The position numbers and the translations under genes are program-made. This document shows, one piece after another, positions 23,772 through 33,600 of a DNA stretch of 43,401 nt. Origin of the DNA: Plantago elongata (lineage: Eukaryota; Streptophyta; Magnoliopsida; Lamiales; Plantaginaceae); the NCBI GenBank assembly GCA_036897095.1, contig JAYMSP010000701.1:1-43401 (forward strand). Reading direction: 5' to 3'. The first letter of the stretch is position 1. Each line of letters begins with the position of its first letter. The notes under the pieces are model-generated. The model did no database searches. It was not told the origin of the DNA and saw only the letters and a list, made by a program, of their open reading frames with translations.

Positions 23772-24303
23772 TAGCTAAATCTTACAAGGAAGTCTAAGAT
23801 TAAGAAAGTTGTGGAATCTTGATTATTGACAGTATCGCAATTATGACAAACTTATGCGTATTATTTATTGCATAATGATAAAACTAGTACTAACGTAGAA
23901 TAATCATTGGCTGAGATCAGGAAGGTCACAGCTCACCGGCACAGTATCCCAGTTGGAAGCTTAAGTCAACAATGAGTTTTTAATTTTTAATTATAATGTG
24001 GAATGGATAAAAATATTAATATCGCATTGTACTATTATTAACACTATGATTTAAGTCATTAAATCAACACAAGATTTAATCTTCGTCCTTCATTTTCTAT
24101 CAATGCGATATGATGTCTCATTGTCGTATAATAACATAGTATAACGTCGCATAATAATGAAAAATATTATATGATCAATTATTCAAACACCCCTTAACTT
24201 TTTAACAAAATAATAACAAAGTTAATTCAAAATTAACCTCCCAATAAATCAAAAAATTCACAATAACCCAAATTAACTTTTCAAAAAATAAAAAGTTAAG
24301 TAG
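23772..24303. other. AT-rich intergenic DNA
   Basis: No gene found. The sequence becomes very A-rich just before the GC island at 24304. Confidence 0.6.
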
Positions 24304-24625
24304 ACCGGAGCTCCGGTGAAATTCCGACCACTTCACCGGAGCTCCGGTGAGCTTCCAGATCGGGAGCTCGTCTGAGCTTCCGCCATGGAAGCTAAGGTTG
24401 AGCTTTCTCGGATCTGTGAAACCATCTCATCTTCCTGTAATCCGATGCAGCCTCCCATCCATGGCGAGTTTGCTCAAATATGCCTTCCATGGAGATTTAC
24501 TCAAATCTGCCATAATTCGTGAGCTTCCACAGCGATTTGCTCAGATTTGCCATGGCATGGTGGAGTGGAGCAAGCTTTCATGGTCGCCGGATTGTGTCTG
24601 AAATAGCTCCACCAGAGCTCCGTTG
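24304..24625. repeat. GC-rich island with repeated GGAGCTCC palindromes
   Basis: Two perfect palindromes, ACCGGAGCTCCGGT (24304-24317) and CACCGGAGCTCCGGTG (24334-24349), open a ~320-bp GC-rich island in DNA that is otherwise about 70% AT. Further GAGCTT/GAGCTC/AGCTCC words follow up to 24620. An open frame crosses it but shows no family resemblance. Related words occur in the islands at 27.4-27.8 kb and 29.6-29.8 kb. Confidence 0.55.
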
Positions 24626-24930
24626 ACTGTTGGCAGTGAGAATTTTTGGAGAAGAAAGATTAATTTTCAGTATAAAATGTAAATTGTTTTTTTAGAGTGG
24701 ACTTTGTAAATACAAGTAATTTGTATTTTTAAAGTAGTATAAATTACTTGGATTATTAATAAAATATTTTTTAATGTTGAAATTATGACACTTGTCTAAC
24801 TTTAAAATGTGTACTATTGGTAGTACAGTGAGTAAGTATAGTAAAATGTAAGATTTTCATAATATATATGAAAATTAGGTTTCTACACTAAAGAATTGGT
24901 CAAAAACATTACAAATCAGTCATTAGATTT
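24626..24930. other. AT-rich spacer before the promoter-like segment
   Basis: No gene or element recognised. Confidence 0.55.
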
Positions 24931-25260
24931 TATATAAATACACAAATAACAATACATTTTTCCACAAAATTCAAAAAACCCATCAAACTTTCTCTCTCTA
25001 AAAAAAATCCTAAAAAAATCTAGAGAGAGAAACTTCACCTTCCTCAATCCCTCTCCCTTCTTCCCTCCTTGGTCTGCCGGAAACCGTTGCCAGATCCACC
25101 GCCATCCTCTATCTCCGTCGGAAATCGTCGCCGGATTCCTCGTCGAAAATTATGATTTCTCTCACTATCTATCTAATTTTGTCGAATTTTCACCGGATAT
25201 TGCCGGATTTCCACGGAATTTTCAAATCCAAGAGCTAAAATCTTCAAATCAATAAATTCA
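24931..25260 (+). promoter_or_regulatory. Promoter-like segment with no gene body
   Basis: A textbook plant TATA box TATATAAATA (24931-24940) is followed ~50 bases on by a CT-rich leader (TTTCTCTCTCTA, 24989-25000), then a GC-rich stretch with CCGCCATCCTC and GTCGCCGGATTCC words, as at the start of many plant genes. The first ATG (25151) opens only a ~28-codon frame. No spliced coding sequence could be followed downstream. The CT run also pairs with TAGAGAGAGAAA at 25021-25032. It may be a pseudogene start, a transposon-captured gene start or a non-coding RNA promoter. Confidence 0.4.
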
Positions 25261-25334
25261 TCTTGTTTTTTCCGTTAAAAACTCAATCGAAAGTGAAATT
25301 TGATCTTTTAATTGTCGTTTTTCATTGATTTCAC

Positions 25335-25434
25335 GATCTCATGTTTCCAAATCTGGTTTTAGATATGAAGTCTGTTTTAGATTTGATCTCATGTTTCCAG
25401 ATCTGGTTTTAGATATGAAGTCTGTTTTAGATTT
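25335..25434 (+). repeat. 50-bp perfect-period tandem duplication
   Basis: GATCTCATGTTTCCAAATCT begins one copy at 25335 and the same sequence with one A/G change begins the second at 25385. The copies are otherwise the same over 50 bases, so the duplication is recent. Confidence 0.9.
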
Positions 25435-25499
25435 GAAATTCGTACAGTGAAAATCGAATTTCGCGATCTGGTGATTTGTCATGGTTTTAAGAGATGGTG

Positions 25500-26480
25500 T
25501 GATAATTTTAAATACCCTTGTTATGGTTTTACTTTGTGTTTAATATTTCAGTTTGTTATAGTTATAAATATCATTTGTTATAGTTTTCAGACCTACTATT
25601 ATTGGTTTAAGCAGTAATGTTAGTGTTTTTAGTCTCTAATGAAAGATTTATCGTTTGATTTTTTTTAAAAAAAATTGTCATAATTTTAGGAGACATTGTT
25701 ATAATTTTAAAATATACTATTATGAATGTAAATACTAATATTACCGTTTTTAGCATGTTTTGCATGTTTGCGCTTTGTTATAGCTGTAAGTATCATTTGT
25801 ATGGTTTAGTTTGTGTTGAACGTTTCCGTTTATTATTGATATAGTTTCAAGACATATTATTGTAGTTTTAAGCAGCAACGCTGGTGTTTTTAACCTCTCG
25901 TGAAATATTTATGATTTGATTTTTACAAATGATTTGTTATAATTTTAAAAGACACTATTATGACTTTATGATGCACTATGGGTGAAGAATCAATGGTATT
26001 GCTTTTAATTTTTGTTGAATGTTCGTGCGTTGTTATAGTTTTAAAAAGATATTTTTGTAGTTTTAAGATGCAATGATATGGTTGTAACAATTAACAATAC
26101 TATATTCATCTTATGTTTGCAGCTGCATATTATTGTTTTTCACGCATATATCATAGTAATAAGATCTACAGTTGTAATTTTAAGCATCAATATCAGGGTT
26201 TTAGCTTATGCAGAATATTTATGAATTGATTTTTTGTAAATGTTTTGTTTATTTTTAAGAGCTACAATTATGATTTTATGTATTAATGTTATTGTTTTTA
26301 TAGCTTGTGTTGCATGTTTTATGCTTTATTATAGTTTTAAAATATAATGTTATGATTTTACATATAAGTTTTACTGTTTTTAACATGTGTTAGAACATTA
26401 CTTCTTTGTTTTTTAAGCACCGATGCGATAGTTCTAATTGAGAATTGTTATGATTTTAACTCAGTTAGTGATGTTTTATG
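25500..26480 (+). repeat. Degenerate long-period tandem repeat, T-rich
   Basis: Recurring words such as TTGTTATAGTTTTAA, GACACTATTATGA and GTTTTTAA..TGTGTTG are spread through ~1 kb. A recognisable block, AGCAGTAATGTTAGTGTTTT (25608), recurs diverged near 25871 and again near 26183, each time followed by ATTTATNNNTTGATTTTT. The period is about 260-310 bases with at least three units. The plus strand is strongly T-biased. No coding potential. Confidence 0.55.
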
Positions 26481-27429
26481 CAAGTGTGATAAAAACATCA
26501 AGTTGGATAACTGAAACAACAATCACATGCAACAAAAGATAGAAAGTTGAAGTTCACCAAGTTTGAACGGAAGAAAAAGCCTAGTTTAGCAACGCAATTG
26601 CATTTGCATAAAAAACACGGAATTTATATTTATTGTAATTTTCTTCTACGAGAACAAATGTTTTAACTCTTTGGATGTCTACATGTTCAAGTTGCTTATT
26701 TTAAGATTGTTTATTGATGTTTGAATGGCTTCTTGAAATTTTTAGTCTTGTTTAATGGTATTAGATTGTCACTTAAAACTGTAATATGTCATCATAAAAA
26801 TATCATGTTGGTCCTTAAAACCATCACTCCATATGTTTAAAAATTAACAAAAGAGGTTAAAATTTTAGTAGAAACATACATTGCCGATGCATTAAAACCA
26901 TCATATCGTGTCTTTAAAAAAATGACAAAATACGTTAAAATTGTAACTTAAACTTTCACTGCTAACAATTTAAAATAATAACATAATCTATTAAAAGTAT
27001 AATGAAAATTATATGTCATGGCCGTTTTTTTTAAACTCGGCTTGTCAGACCGCTAAAACTAAAAAATTCTGAAAAACCACATAAAACCTTGATTTTCCTA
27101 TTTTTAGGAAAATCTTCACTTTTCCAGGACTTTTTGGCTTGTACAATTCGACGGAGTACTGCAATTAGCCAAAGCCTGGTAACGTATCACCTCACCAGTC
27201 TTTAAAAAAATAAAATTAAAACTACATGAAGCAGAGAATATACAACTTAACCAATTTATATAATGAGATCGTAGTAGTACATAGTTAAAATAAGATATTT
27301 ATTGTACACTAAATAGTTTACCAAATATGTCCTTTAATTATTATTTTATATTTGTATTTAGATAAATTACATATAAACTCCTAAAAAATTTCAACTTTTA
27401 CAAACAAAATCTAAAATTTTCATTTCTTA
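26481..27429. other. AT-rich DNA with an A-biased tract and a perfect hairpin
   Basis: At 26760-27010 words like TTAAAACCATCA and GTTAAAATTTTAG look like the complement of the T-rich repeat upstream, suggesting a degenerate inverted copy. At 27091-27114 lies a perfect hairpin, arms GATTTTCCTA / TAGGAAAATC with a 4-base loop. No gene. Confidence 0.45.
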
Positions 27430-27830
27430 TCCAAATACTTCCACCCCCATCATCTTCCACCACCACCCCCACCACCTCTAAACTTACCTCCTCCCTCGTT
27501 TTTAAAAAAAGCTCCTATAAGAACTATAAAAATTCCTCACCAGAGCAGGTAACAACTTCGAATTGAGAGTTGTGAACAACCTCAATCGAAGTTGTTTGAT
27601 AGCTCCAATCGGAGCTGTCAAGGGACAACTCCCGATCGGAGTTGTGGCTCTTATTGAAGATGCCCCTTGACAACTCTGATTGGGGAGCTGTCAAGGGACA
27701 GCTTTGCTGGACTGTTTGACATCTACAGCTCTAAATCGGAGTTATCTCCAGCTCTGGCAGCTAACCGGAGGTGGCCGGTTCAGTGGTGGTGTTGTGTTGG
27801 TGACGGAGGAGGTGGTGGTGGGGAGTTTTA
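27430..27830. repeat. GC-rich foldback island, ~400 bp
   Basis: The left end is rich in CCACCACC/CCACC words (27440-27480) and the right end in GGTGGTGG/GGAGG words (27764-27822), so the ends can pair. Inside, CCAATCGGAGCTGTCAAGGG (27605-27624) pairs with CCCTTGACAACTCTGATTGG (27664-27683) at 18 of 20 positions. GGAGCTGTCAAGGGACA also repeats directly at 27611 and 27684. The whole may be a foldback transposon or a silencing-prone inverted repeat. Confidence 0.6.
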
Positions 27831-28131
27831 AAGAAGAAATAGATATTCATGTCTAAAAATGTAAGTTTCATATTGTTTGGGAATTAGTATTGCAATACGA
27901 AATTCATATTATTTAAATTTAAATTGTAAACTTCATATTATTATACAAAAATATCAAAATAAATTTAAATGGATAGATTAGTAAATTAGCTAATACGATT
28001 ACTTTTGAGTTATCATACATAGTAGGAACAGTCATACATAAAATTAATGGTTAAAATTAAGTATTAACAATATTACGACTACTATCTTATTTTAATAAAT
28101 AATACGATTACTTAACTCATCGTAGAAACCC
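27831..28131. other. AT-rich intergenic DNA
   Basis: No gene or element recognised. Confidence 0.55.
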
Positions 28132-28201
28132 CACCTTCCTTAACCTCACCAGTCCATTAATTTCATCACCTTCCTTAACCTCACCAGTCCATTAATTTCA
28201 T
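28132..28201 (+). repeat. 35-bp tandem duplication
   Basis: CACCTTCCTTAACCTCACCA and the 15 bases after it are repeated once with a 35-base period and no visible mismatch. Confidence 0.9.
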
Positions 28202-28785
28202 CATTTATTGTTATCAACATCTTGGAAATAGCTAGTGACTACTCTTTGAATAATGCACAAGTCACAGTCACTTTGACCCTCATACCACCTTCATCGTCGC
28301 GCATTTTTCTTCAGTGATGACGCTTCGTCGTCACGTCATGAATATTTTTTATTTATTTTATTTTTTTATTTACATATTAATCATATTATAAGAATGTCTA
28401 AATATTGAAATGAGTAAAATTGTATTTTCTAAAGTCATTTTATAATTTATTAAGATAAAAAATTCAAAAAAAAATATTTTTTTATTTTACTAACAACATA
28501 TTTAATATATTATAATAGTGTTTAGAAGTCGAAATTAATAAACTTGTATTTTTATTGTTTGTTTTACAATTTTAAGTTTAATTAAAAGTAAAAATGAGTT
28601 CGAGATGGAATAACAAAAAAATAGTTAAGGGTGATATATGTTTGTAAATTTTGAAGAGACGAATCCGTTAATGATTTTATTTATTTGTTACATTTTTATT
28701 TTTCGAGTTATTTGAGTTTGAAATTGAACAAAATATTAAAAATTAAAAAAAAAAGAAATTGGAAAGCAACACTTGGCAACAGAGG
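28202..28785. other. AT-rich intergenic DNA
   Basis: No gene found. A small palindromic patch, GATGACGCTTCGTCGTC, lies near 28315-28335. Confidence 0.55.
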
Positions 28786-28935
28786 ATTTGCTGCTGCCAA
28801 GGCACACCGCGTGCACGTGACACGGCGTGGCACGCCACATCATGTGACGACGACGACGCGCCTAACGGCACGCCATTACACGGGCACCTCGTGTGCACGA
28901 GGCGTGCCCGCGGCAGCATTGGAGACGGCCTCATA
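28786..28935. repeat. GC-rich palindromic island
   Basis: About 150 bases of GC-rich sequence (GCGTGCACGTG, GGCGTGGCACGCC, CGACGACGACGCG, CTCGTGTGCACGAG) stand in ~75% AT DNA. GCTGCTGCC near the left end pairs with GGCAGCA near the right end. The look is that of a transposon remnant with several internal hairpins. No supported coding frame. Confidence 0.5.
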
Positions 28936-29616
28936 AAACTAGGAACTTAATGTATCAATTTTCAGCTTTAACTAGACAATCGTGCTTCGTGCACCAGCTA
29001 GATTATGATTTATAAACTAGTTTTACAAAGTAAGGAAGAAAAAAATAGAATTCACATTTTACAGCAAGATTACCATTAGCCAGCTATTAGAAATAATACT
29101 CCATTCTGTCAACTTTTCACACGGATTAAAAAAAGTACCACTAGTTGTCTCGTTTGATTGTTATTCTTTTTCTAGTTATGTACCTTTCACTTGTACTCAA
29201 TAATATCAATAATTCAATCTTATCAGATCATACTCCATAACACGAATCCACGATAGTCATGTCGAAATAAACAAAAAAGCTTACCACCAAACAGTTCACG
29301 TTCAAAAAAAACTGGACACGAGACCCACGACATAAATTGGCATTCATACCACATGATAAATGACAATATGATGCATTATTTATTGGATCCAAAATTATTC
29401 TACGAAAATGTGAAATACAAGACAGCTTTTACTAAACACATAATGCATTTTTATATATTACAAACAACATCACAGTTATTGTAATTCATAAAATAGTCCC
29501 ATAATTATAAATAATTATAATTTACCCTACAAAGATATCTAAACATGTTTATTTGATCCAATCATATTATTCGAAATAAATAAATCAAAATAACTTTGGA
29601 AAAACACGAACATGAA
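28936..29616. other. AT-rich intergenic DNA
   Basis: No gene found. A motif TCGTGCTTCGTGCACCAG near 28980 is a short hairpin of the kind seen near some transposon ends. A TACTCC start near 29098 looks like a truncated Stowaway end without a partner. Confidence 0.5.
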
Positions 29617-29815
29617 AATCCATCACCGAAGGCCGGAGCTCTGGCCATTACTCCGACCAGGCTGGTCAAAGCTTTGCATCTCCGTAACGGAGCTGCCAAG
29701 CCCGATCGGAGCTCTAAAAAAATTTAAAATAAAAATAAAATTGAAAACTGACCAGGACGGCCAGGTTCAAATATGGCCGGATACAGTCCTGGTCAGATTG
29801 GAGTTAAATTTTTAT
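29617..29815. repeat. GC-rich foldback island
   Basis: GACCAGGACGGCC pairs with GGCCGGATACAGTCCTGGTC further on. Nearby are GGCCGGAGCTCTGGCC, GACCAGGCTGGTC and CCCGATCGGAGCTCT. The GATCGGAGCT word is shared with the island at 27.4-27.8 kb. Confidence 0.55.
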
Positions 29816-30603
29816 TTTTTTTAAATTTCTTTTAAAAATTATTTGTTTAAAGTTAGTTAATTTAATTATTAAGCAATTAAATAAATATTAACGACTATGA
29901 ATATAAATTATGATAATATAAAGATCTCAAATTTATCATTATTTGTAAAGTATGACTATCAATTTTATAAGATTGATTTTTATTACGTTATGGTGTTCGT
30001 AGTGTATATACGATCATATATTTTCAAAAATATAATAATTTGATAAGATTTATAAAAAATTATATTAATTTTATATTTATACAATTAGTTGAGCTTTTTA
30101 TAATATATAAAAACATATTTGTATTTAATTAAAATGGTCATGCGTTTAACAATCACTTATTCTACTTATCATATGTGTGGATTTTGATTGTACAGAGTGT
30201 ACAAAGGCATAAATAACCCATATATAGATTGTTTGTTCACAAGTATTTGGTCTTTTTTCCTCTGCTTTTCTCAAGTGAATTATTCTAAAAGAGATATAAT
30301 TTCAGTGTTTTTGACATGCAATTTACATGTAAAACTTGCTTTATTGGAAAACCTAAGTTTCACTTCACGTGCAGAGAAACTAAAATGTTGGTTCCTGGTC
30401 CGATTCCGTTGGGACTCCCATAACCACGCGAAACTGAATTCTCAACTACCCTATCAAGTATGGTGTCTCAAGGGTGCTTAATGTAGAGTTCATTCTCTGA
30501 ATACACAGTTCACTTGTGCACCCATGTGCATTACCGGTAATCAGTCAAGTGTATGGGAATTTACCAGGATTATGACTTTAGCAACCGGAATAAGGTTAGG
30601 AGA
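29816..30603. other. AT-rich spacer and probable urease 3' UTR
   Basis: The first ~400 bases are AT-rich. The part from ~30350 to 30603 is more balanced and lies directly after the urease stop codon (minus strand), so it probably includes the 3' UTR. Confidence 0.5.
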
Positions 30604-33600
30604 CTAGAAAAGGAAGTAATTTCGAGAGAGTGGAACTGTGGTAGCTGGGGGGCACGTGAGAACCTCACCATCTGCAGTTACAGTATATGTCTCTGGATCG
30701 ACTGTGATGTGTGGAAGAGCATCATTGAACTTCATGTCAAGTTTTGAGAGCTTTCTCACGTTACCTACAGCTTCCACCCGCTTGTTGAGTCCGTAATGGT
30801 GTTTCACTCCAGATTCCAGAGCCACCTATGAAATTGAACACCAAAAAGAAATTAAAGAAAAAAGGAAGAGAGAAGAAAAGGAATGTGGTCATTAGATATG
30901 TGTTCAATAGTTCAAGTCCAGGCACTGCAATTTATGGTAGATACTTGCTTCCTTGAAAATGTAAAAAATGCATACACCCCTCTGGGTGATATAGAGGTAC
31001 CAAAACGTACTTTGTAACTAAACGGAGGTATATAATTGAAGTCAATGTAAAAAGGAGGAAAACGAGCATACAAAGACCGTTTTTACATGCATGTGTCTCT
31101 TTGCATGTAAACAAACTCTGGTTCTATAAGAACAAGAGCAGAAAAGAGGAAGATGTGTTAAAAGCCCATACCTTGCTGACAAAAGCAATTGAATTTGTGC
31201 TCCCAGCTTTACCAATTGCTCCAAACATGGGCCTCATTCTCACCTGTAACATTTGTTGAAGCAGAGAACTGAAAGATACATCATAATAAGAATCGGACTG
31301 AACATAATTACTTAACGTGGCATGATGCTTCTTTTTTTCATCTGGTCAGCAATTTTCTTTTATATTTTTCTTGTTTCCATTCTAACCTGTCTGTTGCCGG
31401 CCATTTAGGTTGAATTGAATTCATTCAGGAGGATTTAGACATTTTCTTGGATATAACTCCCAAGAAGGTTAGTTGATCCAACTTCCTTTGTACAGCATGC
31501 TATCTTCCTAATCCTAATGCAGCTATATCTCCCAACCCTTTTCAAATCACAATCATCATCACCTCTGGCGTTCATATGATACATGGTTTCACTTATATTA
31601 CATGTTACTGATAGATAAATCCTACTACTATAGTCGGTGTAGAGATAGCTCTGTTGTGAAAGACGGAGCTTAGAAATTGGTTTATCTACTTGTATCCTAC
31701 AAGCATTTGCATTTTAATTGTAAGTATATAGTAGCAAGTTTTGTGGCAAAACTTTTAGTGACAGAAATACAGGAGCGGCGGGATCAAGATATTGAGGATA
31801 GATTGGCCATATGAGTAATAGTATCAGGCCTTACCGGTTGAGGAGTTGGGATGCTTGCATTTGGATCACCCATATCTGACCAGGCTATGGTTCCACCTTT
31901 TATAATCATTTCTGGTTTTGCTCCAAAGAATGCTGGCTTCCATAAGACAAGATCAGCTAACTTGCCCACCTGCAGTGAATTCACACGCCCATTATACATC
32001 AGTTCATTCACTTCCATTCGTCTCTAATCCATTTAGAAGTATCTGATTTTGGCAGGACAACATTTATAGTTCCCAGCATAAGTTATACAACAATGTACCA
32101 AATTTGAGGAATCAAACCAATTTTTCACCTTTGATGATAATGAATGTAATAATCATACCTCCACCGAGCCAACATATGTCGAAAAACCGCAAGCTATAGC
32201 AGGATTTATTGTGTACTTTGCAATGTATCTCTTGATCCTCAAATTATCATTTTGAGAACTGCTGCTTTCAAGAGGTCCCCTCAATAATTTCATTTTATGG
32301 GCAGTTTGCCAGGTTCTACAGATCACCTGTCAAGAAAAGATCGTGAGGTAAATGTTTTCATATCCATCCTGCAAACATCTAAGACTGTAATATTGGAAAC
32401 AAGACTCGGATTTTAACCATCAATAAGAAAATGAGAACATATCCTAAGGAGCGCATAAACTAGGACAAAGTTAGTGCATAAATCTTATCGAACCAAATGC
32501 AGTCTCCCAACAGAAATGTTCTCAAATTGTGAAATCTGAAAACTGGAAACTGATCTAGAGGGAAAAAAACAAGAAAATGGTCGGGAATCTCAGGATTCAA
32601 GAATATCTTAAGTTGGTGCAAGGAGTAACAGTAAGTGAGAGAGAGCGCACTTGGAGGAACCAAACTAACCTCTCCAATGCGACCCATAGCCTGTGAATCA
32701 GAAGCTATAATACTAATTGCGCCTTTATCATGCAAAATGTCTTCTGCAGCTATAGTTTCTGCCCGAATTCGTGACTCCGCAAAAGCAACATCTTCTCTGA
32801 TGTCCTTGTCAAGGTGATGGCAGACCATCTGCAGCATATATTTTGACCATTTAAAATTTTGTTTCAGATAAGTACTAGAGGATGAGCATAATGCATTACT
32901 ACTTTATAGGTCTTCTCTTACAAGCATGTCAAGGTGCTCGTCTACGGTATTGATAGTAAAAGGACGTGTTGGATTAGTCGAAGAAGGGAGAACATTTTTT
33001 ACACCACAAACTTTAATAATGTCAGGTGCATGCCCTCCACCAGCGCCTTCACTACAGAGATGAGATAGGGTGTGCACATTAACAGAATCTTCTCAAAGGT
33101 TACCTCCATTCTATTATCTTAGAGATATAGAAACAAGAAGACCAACAAGGCAGAGTCTACATTGACATACCTGTGGTAAGTATGAATTGTTCGGTCTTTG
33201 AATGCAGCTATTGTATGCTCGACAAAGCCGGATTCATTTAACGTGTCCGTGTGGATATTAACCTAAAAAATTTATAATAAGTTAGATTACATATCCAACA
33301 AGCATGGAGAAGCTTAATCTGGTGAAAGAAAAGAAGAGATACCTGAATGTCATATTCCTCTGCAACCGACAAACACATATCTATAGCAGCAGGAGTAGTT
33401 CCCCAGTCCTCGTGAAGCTTCAATCCAATTGCACCAGCTTTTATAATTTCATGTAGGCCTTCGGATTTTGCAGAATTTCCCTACCATTACAATAGAACTT
33501 GTCATTATAGAAATATATTCTACAGAACTACCAGTCTACCACAGCACTATGTAGAACTGACAGTCCTAATGTTTTGATGGAGAAAAAAACAGATGCAAGG

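Noticed and set aside
24347..24601. An 84-codon frame across the GC island
   Set aside because: It comes from repeated GAGCTTCC / CATGG words and has no conserved motif; more likely a by-product of GC-rich repeats.
28685..28950. Three overlapping frames in the 28.8-kb GC island
   Set aside because: Arg/His/Thr-rich translations of a palindromic repeat; different frames look equally open, as expected from composition alone.
29098..29245. Possible Stowaway element starting TACTCCATTCTGTC
   Set aside because: No matching inverse end or TA duplication found downstream; at most a truncated end.
18310..30600. LTR retrotransposon or other autonomous transposon in the 12-kb desert
   Set aside because: No gag, reverse transcriptase, integrase or transposase motif and no long direct terminal repeats were seen; only small non-autonomous elements are supported.
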